Part shown: piece after piece, positions 7,981 through 15,246 of the stretch
Position numbering within the stretch: position 1 is the stretch's first letter
How the letters are laid out: every line of letters starts with the position of its first letter
Assembly: GCF_024505145.1 (NCBI RefSeq)
Contig: NZ_JANIAA010000046.1
Location: 16,448 to 80,447 of the forward strand
From: Streptomyces rugosispiralis
Lineage (GTDB): Bacteria; Actinomycetota; Actinomycetes; Streptomycetales; Streptomycetaceae
Length of the DNA: 64,000 nt
Direction: 5' to 3'
The notes under the pieces: generated by a model
The model's input: the letters and a program-made list of their open reading frames with translations, nothing else
Told to the model about the DNA's origin: nothing
Database searches by the model: none
Position numbers and translations under genes: made by a program

Positions 7981-8970
7981 GTGCGCGTATCCGGAGATCA
8001 CTCACAGCCAAGGAACGTCGGTCTGGGGCTCGCCCTGGTGTCGGCGTTCACATTCGGTGGATCGGGTGTCGCCGCCAAACCGCTGATCGAGGCGGGGCTC
8101 GCGCCGCTCGAGGTCACCTGGCTGCGGGTGACGGGCGCGGCCCTGGTCCTGCTGCCCCTGGCCTGGCGCCATCGCGGGCTGCTGACCCGCCGCCCCGGAC
8201 TGCTGGTGGGGTTCGGTCTGCTGGCCGTCGCGGGGGTGCAGGCGTGTTACTTCGCGGCGCTCTCCCGGATCCCCGTCGGCGTGGCGCTGCTCATCGAGTA
8301 CTTCGCGCCCGCGCTGGTCCTGGGATGGGTGCGGTTCGTCCAGCGCAGGCCGGTGAGCCGGGCCGCGGCGGTCGGGGTCGTGCTGGCCGTCGGCGGGCTC
8401 ATGTGTGTGGTGGAGGTCTGGTCCGGGCTGAGCTTCAACCCCCTCGGAGTGCTGCTCGCCTTCGGCGCGGCGTTCTGCCAGGTGGGCTATTTCGTCCTCT
8501 CCGACCACGGCAGCGACGGCCAGGACCCGGCGGATCCGCTCGGTGTCATCGCCTACGGACTGCTGATCGGGGCCGTGGCGCTGACCGTGGTCAGCCGCCC
8601 CTGGGGCATGGACTGGACGGTCCTCACCGGGCGCGCCGATCTGGCGGGCGCCAGTGTCCCCGCGCCGGCGCTGCTCGCCTGGGTCGTGCTGGTGGCGACG
8701 GTGCTCGCGTATCTCACCGGGGTGGTGTCGGTGCGCCGGCTCTCACCGCAGGTGGCCGGGGTGGTGGCCTGTCTGGAAGCGGTCATCGCGACCGTTCTGG
8801 CGTGGGTGCTGCTGGATGAGCACCTGGGCGTGGCGCAGGTCGTCGGCGGTGCCGTGGTGCTGACCGGCGCCCTGATCGCCCAGACCTCCACCCCGAAGGC
8901 CGCCCCGGCCGAGCCGGTGGCGGCCTCGGCTCCGGTGGAGGGGGAGCGGGAGTTCACGGCGGGAGGGTGA
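7981..8970 (+). CDS. EamA family (DMT superfamily) transporter
   Basis: A 329-residue transporter with two EamA repeats of five helices each (about residues 12-145 and 155-295). Family signs are the N-terminal LGLALVSAFTFGGSGVAAKPLIEAGL, EVTWLRVTGAALVLLPLA at the end of helix 2, and VSVRRLSPQVAGVVACLEAVIATVLAWVLLDEHLG near the C-terminus. It probably exports amino acids or other small metabolites. GTG 7981 has no strong ribosome site, so the start is the least certain part. The soluble tail after about residue 300 is low complexity. The stop codon lies inside a 26-bp sequence that is directly repeated 31 bp downstream. Confidence 0.88.
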   Translation: MRVSGDHSQPRNVGLGLALVSAFTFGGSGVAAKPLIEAGLAPLEVTWLRVTGAALVLLPLAWRHRGLLTRRPGLLVGFGLLAVAGVQACYFAALSRIPVGVALLIEYFAPALVLGWVRFVQRRPVSRAAAVGVVLAVGGLMCVVEVWSGLSFNPLGVLLAFGAAFCQVGYFVLSDHGSDGQDPADPLGVIAYGLLIGAVALTVVSRPWGMDWTVLTGRADLAGASVPAPALLAWVVLVATVLAYLTGVVSVRRLSPQVAGVVACLEAVIATVLAWVLLDEHLGVAQVVGGAVVLTGALIAQTSTPKAAPAEPVAASAPVEGEREFTAGG

Positions 8971-9020
8971 CCGGCCCCGCCGCCCCGCGACGAGAGGGTG
9001 ACCGGCCCCGCCGCCCCGCG
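8964..9020. repeat. Direct repeat, two 26-bp copies at the end of the EamA gene
   Basis: The 26-bp sequence beginning AGGGTGACCGGCCCCG occurs at 8964-8989 and again at 8995-9020. The first copy contains the stop codon of the EamA gene. This is probably a slippage-type duplication. Confidence 0.75.
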
Positions 9021-9060
9021 TGCGACGACATGAACGAAGCCCGGAGGACGGCGGGGCGGC
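9010..9060. terminator. Bidirectional terminator candidate
   Basis: GCCGCCCCGC (9010-9019) and GCGGGGCGGC (9051-9060) are perfect 10-bp complements. They lie between the convergent EamA gene and the PPOX-family gene. The 31-nt loop is long, so the hairpin may be weak. Confidence 0.4.
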
Positions 9061-9064
9061 CCGG

Positions 9065-9766
9065 TCAGAGCCGGGTGAGGTAGTCGGGCACCGGCGTGTC
9101 GGGCGCGAGGTCGTCGGCGGGGACCGGCGCGCCGTAGGTGCGGGCGACCGGCACCACGCCGCTCCAGTGGGGGAGTTCCAGGTCCTCGTCGTCGTCGCTG
9201 GGCCCGCCGGTGCGGAGCTTCGCGGAGACCTCTTCGAGGTCCAGCCGCAGCACGGCGGTGGCGGCCAGCTCCTTGGTGTTGGCGGGCCGGGAGTCGGCGG
9301 CGCGGCCCGGCACCACATGGTCCACCAGGGCGTCCAGGGCCGCGGTGCGCTCGGCCGGATCGGTCACCGGGTGGGCGGTGCCGTGCACCACCACCGAGCG
9401 GTAGTTGATGGAGTGGTGGAACGCCGAGCGGGCCAGGACCAGCCCGTCGACATGGGTGACGGTGAGACACACCGGCAGCCCCGGCTCCTCGGCGCCCGCC
9501 CGGCCCGCCATCCGCAGCGGCCGCGCCCCCGTCGAGCCGTGTACGTACAGCCGCTCCCCGACCCGGCCGTAGAGGGTCGGCAGGACGACGGGGGCGCCAT
9601 CGCGTATGAAGCCCAGGTGGCAGACGTAGCCCTCGTCGAGGATCGCGTGCACCACCTCCCGGTCGTACGAGGCGCGCTCGCGGGAGCGGGTGGGCACGGT
9701 GCGGTCGGTCGGCGGGTAGGCGTTGTCGGGCGCGTTGGTCGCGGCGGTGGCGTCCGGGGCGGGCAT
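9065..9766 (-). CDS. Pyridoxamine 5'-phosphate oxidase family protein
   Basis: A 233-residue split-barrel flavin-binding protein of the Pyridox_ox_2 group. ATG 9766 has a GAGGAC ribosome site; an ATG six codons upstream has none. Landmarks are VVHAILDEGYVCHLGFIRDGAPVVLPTLYGRVGERLYVHGS (strands of the flavin-binding barrel), GLVLARSAFHHSINYRSVVVHG and the C-terminal HWSGVVPV. The relatives include NimA-type nitroreductases and B6-related oxidases; the exact reaction is unknown. It is divergent from a MocR-type regulator that needs pyridoxal phosphate, and the two share the control region at 9767-9793. Regulation by MocR of this gene is therefore likely. Confidence 0.85.
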   Translation of the reverse strand: MPAPDATAATNAPDNAYPPTDRTVPTRSRERASYDREVVHAILDEGYVCHLGFIRDGAPVVLPTLYGRVGERLYVHGSTGARPLRMAGRAGAEEPGLPVCLTVTHVDGLVLARSAFHHSINYRSVVVHGTAHPVTDPAERTAALDALVDHVVPGRAADSRPANTKELAATAVLRLDLEEVSAKLRTGGPSDDDEDLELPHWSGVVPVARTYGAPVPADDLAPDTPVPDYLTRL

Positions 9767-9778
9767 TTGCGTCCTCCA

Positions 9779-9792
9779 TTGCACTAGTGCAA
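9779..9792. promoter_or_regulatory. Perfect 14-bp palindrome, probable MocR operator
   Basis: TTGCACTAGTGCAA is a perfect palindrome. It ends 1 bp before the ATG of the MocR gene (9794) and lies 12 bp upstream of the divergent PPOX gene start. A regulator bound here would cover both starts. Confidence 0.7.
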
Positions 9793-9793
9793 A

Positions 9794-11131
9794 ATGGCGT
9801 TTGTGCTAGGAGAATATCCGATCGTAGGTCGTCGCGCAGCCGAGATCGCGGCCAGTGTGGAGCGCGCGGTCGGCGCCGGTGAGCTGCCACCGGGCCAACT
9901 GCTGCCGCCTCTGAGGGAGTTGGCCCAGCGGCTGGAGGTGAATCCCAATACGGTCGCGGCCGCCTATCGCGTGCTGCGCGAACGAGGTGTGATCGAGACC
10001 GCGGGGCGCCGGGGCAGCCGAGTGCGCTCCCGCCCCTCCAGTACGCCCCGCGAGTGGATCGGCGTCGACGCCGCCGGCGCACGCGATCTGTCGAGCGGCA
10101 ACCCCGACCCCGCGCTGCTGCCGCCGCTCGGCGCGCCGCTCGCGGCGGCCGCGGCGCGGGCGGCGGAGCGCCCCACGTTGTACGGCGCGCCGGACATCGT
10201 CCCCGAGGTGGCCGAACTCGCCCGGACCGCCCTCGACGCGGACGGGGTGCCACCCGGGCCGGTCGCCGTCACCTCCGGCTCGCTCGACGCGATCGAGCGG
10301 GTGCTGGCCGCGCATCTGCGGCCAGGTGACGCGGTCGCGGTCGAGGATCCCGGCTGGGGCAGTCTGCTCGACCTGATCCCGGCGCTCGGGCTGCGCGCCG
10401 TCCCGGTCGGGCTCGACGACGACGGACCGCTGCCCGAGCGGGTGGAGCATGCGCTGGCCCAGGGCGCGCGGGCGCTGGTGGTCACCGACCGGGCGCAGAA
10501 CCCGACGGGCGCGACGGTGAGCGCGACGCGCGCACGTGAGCTGCGGATCGTGCTCGCCGCCCACCCCGATGTGCTGCTGATCGAGGACGATCACGGGCAC
10601 GGCATCGTGGACGTCCCCCTGCGCCCCCTGGCCGGGGGCACCGACCACTGGGTGCTGGTCCGCTCCACCGCCAAGGCGTACGGCCCGGATCTGCGGCTCG
10701 CCGTGCTCACCGGCGACGCCGTCACCCTGGACCGGGTGCGCGGCCGCCAGCGGCTGGGCCCGGGCTGGGTCAGCCATCTGCTGCAGGACGCGGTCGCCTG
10801 GCTGTGGCGGACGGGCGCGGTCGACCCGGCGGCGGTGTCGGCGTCGTACGACACGCGGCGCGCGGCGCTGGTGCGGGCGCTGCGTACCCGGGGGGTCGCC
10901 GCGCACGGGCGCAGCGGGATGAATGTGTGGGTGCCGGTCCCGGACGAGACCGGCGCGGTCGCCCGGCTGCTGGCGGCGGGCTGGGCCGTCGCCCCGGGGG
11001 CGCGCTTCCGCGTGGCCTCGCCACCGGGGGTGCGGCTGACGGTCTCGCCGCTGGCCGCCGACGAGATCGGAACGGTCGCCGACGCGGTGGCCGCGGCGGC
11101 GGGGGCGACGGTGTCGGGACGGCTGGCCTAG
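9794..11131 (+). CDS. MocR-type regulator: GntR winged helix fused to aminotransferase-like domain
   Basis: A 445-residue fusion protein. Residues about 12-75 form a GntR winged helix (AAEIAASVERAVGAGELPPGQLLPPLRELAQRLEVNPNTVAAAYRVLRERG). Residues about 95-440 form a fold-type I aminotransferase domain with TLYGAPDIVPEVAEL, VEDPGWGSLLDLI, DRAQNPTGATVS, EDDHGHGI and the expected PLP lysine at Lys284 in STAKAYGPDLRLA. MocR proteins sense PLP or amino-acid adducts and regulate B6, GABA or taurine genes. ATG 9794 lies 1 bp after a palindrome and lacks a ribosome site, so the mRNA may be leaderless. The obvious target is the divergent flavin protein gene. Confidence 0.9.
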   Translation: MAFVLGEYPIVGRRAAEIAASVERAVGAGELPPGQLLPPLRELAQRLEVNPNTVAAAYRVLRERGVIETAGRRGSRVRSRPSSTPREWIGVDAAGARDLSSGNPDPALLPPLGAPLAAAAARAAERPTLYGAPDIVPEVAELARTALDADGVPPGPVAVTSGSLDAIERVLAAHLRPGDAVAVEDPGWGSLLDLIPALGLRAVPVGLDDDGPLPERVEHALAQGARALVVTDRAQNPTGATVSATRARELRIVLAAHPDVLLIEDDHGHGIVDVPLRPLAGGTDHWVLVRSTAKAYGPDLRLAVLTGDAVTLDRVRGRQRLGPGWVSHLLQDAVAWLWRTGAVDPAAVSASYDTRRAALVRALRTRGVAAHGRSGMNVWVPVPDETGAVARLLAAGWAVAPGARFRVASPPGVRLTVSPLAADEIGTVADAVAAAAGATVSGRLA

Positions 11132-11229
11132 GCGCTCCGCTGGAAGTGCCGCGATGCGTCGTCGGCCGTCCGCGGCGCCATTGTGGCCGGTCGCGCCCAC
11201 GCGGCGGAGCCGCACATCGACACAGCCCC

Positions 11230-11246
11230 GCGCCCCTTCGGGGCGC
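11230..11246. terminator. Hairpin terminator candidate between MocR and EamA genes
   Basis: GCGCCCC (11230-11236), loop TTC, GGGGCGC (11240-11246): a compact 7-bp GC stem between the convergent MocR and second EamA genes. From memory, similar CGCCCCTTCGGGGCG hairpins are widespread in Streptomyces intergenic regions. Confidence 0.5.
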
Positions 11247-11278
11247 TGCCGAACCGTAGCGGTCTTCGCCCGACTCGC

Positions 11279-12286
11279 TTAGGAGCCCGTGCGATGGATC
11301 CGTACGGTCCGCGAACGCCCGCCGGACGGGGCCCTGGGCGTGCCGGAGCGCCGCTGGGTCAGGGCCGCGCCGATGAGGACGATCATGGCGCCCACCGGCG
11401 TGTTCCAGGTCAGATGCTCCCCGAGGATCGCCACGCCCGCGGTGGTGGCGATCACCGGGACGAAGTACGTGACCATCATCGCCGTCGTCGGGCCGACCTC
11501 GTCGACGAGCCCGTACTGGACCAGGAACGCCACCCCGGTGCCCAGCGCGCCCAGGGCGAGCACCGAGAGCAGGGGCAGAACCGGGAAGGAGGTGGGCGTC
11601 GGCGCGAACACCGGTGCCACGAGCGCGAGTTGCACCGTGCCGAGCAGCAGCTGGCCGCTGGACATGGACAGGTGGGAGTGGCCCGTGTCGCTCAGCGTGC
11701 GCCGGACGTACTGCCAGCCGACCGCGTAGCTGGCCGAGGCGATCAGCGCCAGCGCGGTGCCCAGCGGATCCTGGCCGGAGAAGCCCTGCCAGGCGCCCAG
11801 CACGATCAACACGCCGATGAAGCCGAGCCCGAGACCCGCGACACGCTGACGGGTCGGCCGGTCGTCGGAGACCACGACCACCGCGAGCAGCATCCCCCAC
11901 AGCGGCGAGGCGGCGTTGCAGATCCCGGCCAGGGTGGAGGGGATGGTCAGCTCGGCGTAGGCGAACAGCGAGAACGGCAGCGCGTTCAGGAAGAACGCGG
12001 CCACCACCAGATGGCCCCAGACCCGCGCCCCGCGCGGCAGCCGCTCCCGCTTCACCGCCAGCGTCACCAGCAGCACGGCGGTGCCGAACAGCATCCGCCC
12101 GAGCGTGACGTACAAGGGGGCGAACGCCTCATTGCCCACCTTGATGAAGAGAAAGCTGAAACCCCAGACCAGGGAGAGCGCGCCGAAGCGGACGCGCCAG
12201 TCGAGGAGCGGTCGGCGGGCGGGTGCGGAGGAGGGCTCCGCGGTGGAGGCGGCGGCAGGGGGCGCCGAGGTGGCGGCTGAGGTCAT
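11279..12286 (-). CDS. EamA family (DMT superfamily) transporter
   Basis: A 335-residue ten-helix EamA exporter. The first repeat holds LSLVWGFSFLFIKVGNEAFAPLYVTLGRMLFG. The linker includes LTIPSTLAGICNAASPLWGMLLAVVVVSDDRPTRQRVAGLGLGFIGVLIVLG, and the second repeat ends with TTAMMVTYFVPVIATTAGVAILGEHLTWNTPVGAMIVLIGA. The substrate is not predictable, but amino acids or their derivatives are usual. It is divergent from a LysR regulator with a 73-bp shared control region, the standard arrangement in which the regulator controls its exporter. The N-terminal 25 residues are Ala/Pro/Ser-rich and probably cytoplasmic. Confidence 0.88.
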   Translation of the reverse strand: MTSAATSAPPAAASTAEPSSAPARRPLLDWRVRFGALSLVWGFSFLFIKVGNEAFAPLYVTLGRMLFGTAVLLVTLAVKRERLPRGARVWGHLVVAAFFLNALPFSLFAYAELTIPSTLAGICNAASPLWGMLLAVVVVSDDRPTRQRVAGLGLGFIGVLIVLGAWQGFSGQDPLGTALALIASASYAVGWQYVRRTLSDTGHSHLSMSSGQLLLGTVQLALVAPVFAPTPTSFPVLPLLSVLALGALGTGVAFLVQYGLVDEVGPTTAMMVTYFVPVIATTAGVAILGEHLTWNTPVGAMIVLIGAALTQRRSGTPRAPSGGRSRTVRIHRTGS

Positions 12287-12359
12287 GCCATTACGATGTG
12301 GGTTACAACCTCTTAGGACAAGCGAGAATTCATTCGCGGTATCACGTAGTATTCCTTAT

Positions 12360-13265
12360 ATGAACCTGGATCGCCTCCGCACGCTGCACGCCGTGGCCCG
12401 CCACGGATCCGTGAGCGGGGCGGCCGAGGGGCTGCATGTCACCACCTCCGCCGTCTCGCAGCAACTCGCCAAACTGGAGCGGGAGACCGGACAGCAACTG
12501 CTCGCCAAGAACGGGCGCGGGATCCGGCTCACCGACGCCGGGCGGCTGCTCGCGGACCACGCGGCGCGCATCCTCTCCCAGGTGGAGCTGGCCCAGGCGG
12601 ATCTGGAGGCGCAGCGCGGCCACGCCGTCGGCGAGCTGCTGCTGGGCGCGTTCCCGACCGCGGTCCGCGGTCTCTTCCCGGACGCGCTGAGCCGGCTGCG
12701 CACCGAGCATCCGCAGCTGAACGTGCGGCTCCAGGAGATGGAGCCCGATGAGTCGGTGCCCTCGGTGGTGCGCGGCGATATCGATCTGGCCGTGGTCCTG
12801 GACTGGTACAACAAACCGCTGCCGATGCCCGGCGGGCTGGTGAAGGCCGCCCTGCTGGACGACCCGGTGGATGTCGCGATGCCCGCCGACCACCCCCTCG
12901 CCGACCGGCACGCGGTCGAGCCGGAGGACTTCGTGGACGACGAGTGGATCTCCTGGCCCAAGGGCGGGTTCTGCTACGACTGGCTGATGGTGACCCTGCG
13001 CGGCAAGGGCATCGAGCCGAGGATCCGGCACACCGCGCATGAGCACCACACCCAGCTCTCACTGATCGCCGCCGGGCTGGGCATCGCCGTGGTGCCCCGG
13101 CTGGGCCGCGGCCCGGTGCCCGAGGGGGTGCGGATGGTGCCGGTCAGCCAGCCCACGATGCGGCGGCACATCTACGCGATCTGGCGCGCCGACGCCGATC
13201 GCAGGCCGTCGATCCGGGCGGCGGTCGAGGTGCTGCGGTCGGTCGGCGAGAAGATCATCGACTGA
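12360..13265 (+). CDS. LysR family transcriptional regulator
   Basis: A 301-residue LysR regulator. ATG 12360 gives the canonical beginning MNLDRLRTLHAVARHGSVSGAAEGLHVTTSAVSQQLAKLERETGQQLL (winged helix, residues 1-60), followed by a linker helix and a type 2 periplasmic-binding-like effector domain (about 90-295: GELLLGAFPTAV, DIDLAVVLDW, ISWPKGGFCYDWL, GLGIAVVPRL). Longer in-frame sequence upstream runs through the divergent gene and is not coding. It is divergent from an EamA exporter, its most likely target. The 73-bp interval contains the imperfect dyad GCGA-N8-TCGC near 12325. Confidence 0.92.
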   Translation: MNLDRLRTLHAVARHGSVSGAAEGLHVTTSAVSQQLAKLERETGQQLLAKNGRGIRLTDAGRLLADHAARILSQVELAQADLEAQRGHAVGELLLGAFPTAVRGLFPDALSRLRTEHPQLNVRLQEMEPDESVPSVVRGDIDLAVVLDWYNKPLPMPGGLVKAALLDDPVDVAMPADHPLADRHAVEPEDFVDDEWISWPKGGFCYDWLMVTLRGKGIEPRIRHTAHEHHTQLSLIAAGLGIAVVPRLGRGPVPEGVRMVPVSQPTMRRHIYAIWRADADRRPSIRAAVEVLRSVGEKIID

Positions 13266-13311
13266 TCGCCGGCCGACCAGGGGCCCGGCCCGGGGCCCGC
13301 TCCCGGGCCTC

Positions 13312-13779
13312 TCAGCCCTGCGGCATCTTCCGGAAGTCCCAGGAGCGGATCGCCTCGGGGACCAGGCGCAGCCAGGCGTGGCGCCCGTCGTGCGGCATGG
13401 CGTCCAGGCCAAAGTACTTCGCCGCGAACATCCGCTCCGGCGTGTCGAGTTCGGGGCACGACACGCCGGTGCGCGGCTCCTCGCCGACAGGGACCGCCTC
13501 GCCGGAGAGCTCCACCCCGCGCAGTTCGCCGTAGTCGTGCCCGTCGTCGACCACCACCGCGATCCGCGGGTCGCGGCGCAGCTCGGCCCAGCGGCGGCTG
13601 CGGGTCAGGGAGTACAGCCACAGGACGGTGCCGTCCCAGCAGAACCACAGCGGGCTGATATGCGGCCGCCCGTCCGCGGACACGGTCGCCACCCGGCAGG
13701 TGCGCTGTTCGGCGAGGAAGGCGTCCAGTTCGTCCTGGCTCATCATGATGCGGCGCCCGCGCCGCTGGGTGACGGTCAT
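13312..13779 (-). CDS. Pyridoxamine 5'-phosphate oxidase family protein (small PPOX)
   Basis: A 155-residue split-barrel flavoenzyme-like protein. It shows the short PPOX pattern LDAFLAEQRTCRVATVSADGRPHISPLWFCWDGTVLWLYSLTRSRRWAELRRDPRIAVVVDDG, which in actinobacteria often binds FMN or F420. ATG 13779 has GGGAGG upstream; an earlier in-frame start has no support. It is divergent from the isochorismatase-like gene across 53 bp. The substrate is unknown. Its short length and shared barrel make it a distant relative of the larger PPOX protein at 9065-9766. Confidence 0.82.
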   Translation of the reverse strand: MTVTQRRGRRIMMSQDELDAFLAEQRTCRVATVSADGRPHISPLWFCWDGTVLWLYSLTRSRRWAELRRDPRIAVVVDDGHDYGELRGVELSGEAVPVGEEPRTGVSCPELDTPERMFAAKYFGLDAMPHDGRHAWLRLVPEAIRSWDFRKMPQG

Positions 13780-13832
13780 TCGACCTGTACCTCCCGGTAA
13801 CCCGTTGTCCGGCACAGGATGGTGGCTCTTCC

Positions 13833-14612
13833 TTGATGACGCAAGGGGCGCTACTCTCCCGCGCCGTGACCCCGAGCCCCCATGAAGACGCCGTGACCTC
13901 GCGCGAAGACGCCGTGACCTCGCGCGAGGACGCCGCGCCCCCGCACGAGGATGCCGCGCCCCCGCGCCCCCGCGAAGACCTCGTGGAACTGCTCAGGCCG
14001 GAAGGCTGCGCCCTGCTCACCGTCGAATGCCAGCGCGGTGTGGTGGGGCCGGACAGCGCGCTACCCGAACTGGCCGCCGCGGCCCGGGAGTCCGGTGCGC
14101 TCGGGCGTGTCGCCCAGCTGGTGGCGGCCGCCCACGACACGGGCGTCCAGGTGCTGCACGCGGTGGCCGAGCGGCGCGCCGACGGACGCGGCGCGAGCCG
14201 CAACGCACCGCTGTTCCGGGCCGTCGAGCGACTGCCGGTCCGGCAGCTCACCGGAAGCGCGGCGGTGGAGATCGCCGAACCGGTTCCGGTGGCGGCCGAG
14301 GACCTGGTCGTACGGCGGCTGCACGGTCTCTCGCCGATCGCCGGGACCGAGGTGGACGCGCTGCTGCGCAATCTGGACCGCCGCACGCTGGTCGTCACCG
14401 GCGTGTCGGCCAATGTGGCGATCCCGGCCGCCGTCTTCGACGCCGTCAACCTCGGCTACACGGCCGTGGTGCCCGAGGACGCGATCGCCGGGGTGCCCGC
14501 CTCGTACACCCCGGCGATGGTCCGCCACACCCTCGCCCTGGTGGCCGCCGTCACAACGGCCGACGAGGTGGCCGCCTGCTGGCGGCGGACGGCCGTCACG
14601 CCATCCAGATAG
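13833..14612 (+). CDS. Isochorismatase-fold protein lacking all three catalytic residues
   Basis: About 259 residues if ATG 13833 is used; GTG 13866 or later starts are possible, as none has a good ribosome site. Residues about 50-250 clearly follow the isochorismatase/cysteine hydrolase fold. Yet the catalytic Asp is Glu (LLTVECQRG), the Lys position is Arg (VVRRLHGLSPIAGTEVDALL) and the nucleophilic Cys is Ala (TGVSANVAIPAAVFDAVNLGY). It is therefore probably not a hydrolase of the usual mechanism and may bind a ligand or partner. The N-terminus holds a 7-residue tandem repeat (EDAVTSR). Its 3' end overlaps the convergent Rieske gene by 17 bp. Confidence 0.8.
   Translation: MMTQGALLSRAVTPSPHEDAVTSREDAVTSREDAAPPHEDAAPPRPREDLVELLRPEGCALLTVECQRGVVGPDSALPELAAAARESGALGRVAQLVAAAHDTGVQVLHAVAERRADGRGASRNAPLFRAVERLPVRQLTGSAAVEIAEPVPVAAEDLVVRRLHGLSPIAGTEVDALLRNLDRRTLVVTGVSANVAIPAAVFDAVNLGYTAVVPEDAIAGVPASYTPAMVRHTLALVAAVTTADEVAACWRRTAVTPSR
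13884..13967 (+). repeat. Four 21-bp in-frame tandem repeats
   Basis: Units start at 13884, 13905, 13926 and 13947. The first two are identical (GAAGACGCCGTGACCTCGC..). They encode EDAVTSR, EDAVTSR, EDAAPPH and EDAAPPR at the N-terminus of the isochorismatase-like protein. Confidence 0.9.
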
Positions 14613-15102
14613 AGCTTCCCTGCACCTTGATCTGCGCGCCCGGCAGCGGCTTCTGCGCCGGGCCGCCCTTCACACTGCCGTCGGTGATGTCGAACTTGCT
14701 CTGGTGACAGGGGCAGTTGATGGTGCCGCCGCTCACATCGCCGACCGAGCAGCCCTGGTGGGTACAGATCGACGAGAACGCCTTGAAGTCACCGGCCTTG
14801 GGCTGGGTCACCACGACCTTGTGGTCCTTGAAGACCATGCCGCCGCCCTCGGGGATCTGGGAGGTCTTGGCCAGTTCCATACCGTCCCCGCCGCCCGGCT
14901 GGCCGCCCTCCGCGCTCTGCGACGCGCCCTGCGACGGCTGCGAGCCCCCGGTGTCCTGGGCGCTGTCCGCGCTGCCGCCGCCCGAACCGCCGTCGTCGTC
15001 CTTGCCGCATGCGGCAAGCGTGGCGGCCAGCCCGGCCGCTCCGGCCGCGGTGACGACGGCACGGCGGGTGGTGCCCTGCCCGGGGATTGCCGACTGCGTC
15101 AT
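14596..15102 (-). CDS. Rieske 2Fe-2S lipoprotein (Tat-exported)
   Basis: A 168-residue protein. Residues 1-32 combine a twin-arginine signal (TTRRAVVTAAGAAGLAATL) with a lipobox LAAC, Cys32 being the likely lipid anchor. So it is folded with its cluster inside, exported by Tat and attached to the outer face of the membrane. A Gly/Ser/Gln-rich linker (about 35-75) follows. The Rieske ligands are CTHQGC and CPCHQSKF, with two Cys and two His. It is a stand-alone Rieske protein with no cytochrome b partner nearby. The redox partner is unknown. It overlaps the convergent upstream gene end by 17 bp. Confidence 0.93.
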   Translation of the reverse strand: MTQSAIPGQGTTRRAVVTAAGAAGLAATLAACGKDDDGGSGGGSADSAQDTGGSQPSQGASQSAEGGQPGGGDGMELAKTSQIPEGGGMVFKDHKVVVTQPKAGDFKAFSSICTHQGCSVGDVSGGTINCPCHQSKFDITDGSVKGGPAQKPLPGAQIKVQGSSIWMA

Positions 15103-15246
15103 GGTGGTGCCTCCTGCTCGGGGGACGTTTCACCGTTCCATACGGACGCCGGGGCCGCCGTGTTCAGCCGCTCCCGGGCAGACGCGGGCCGCGGGCCGGA
15201 AAATCGCTTTGCCGATCGCCCTGCCGTGCCATGAGAATGCCGGTTT

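Noticed and set aside
12081..12359. Extended N-terminus of the LysR regulator
   Set aside because: The extra frame lies antisense to the EamA gene and its promoter; the canonical LysR start is at 12360.
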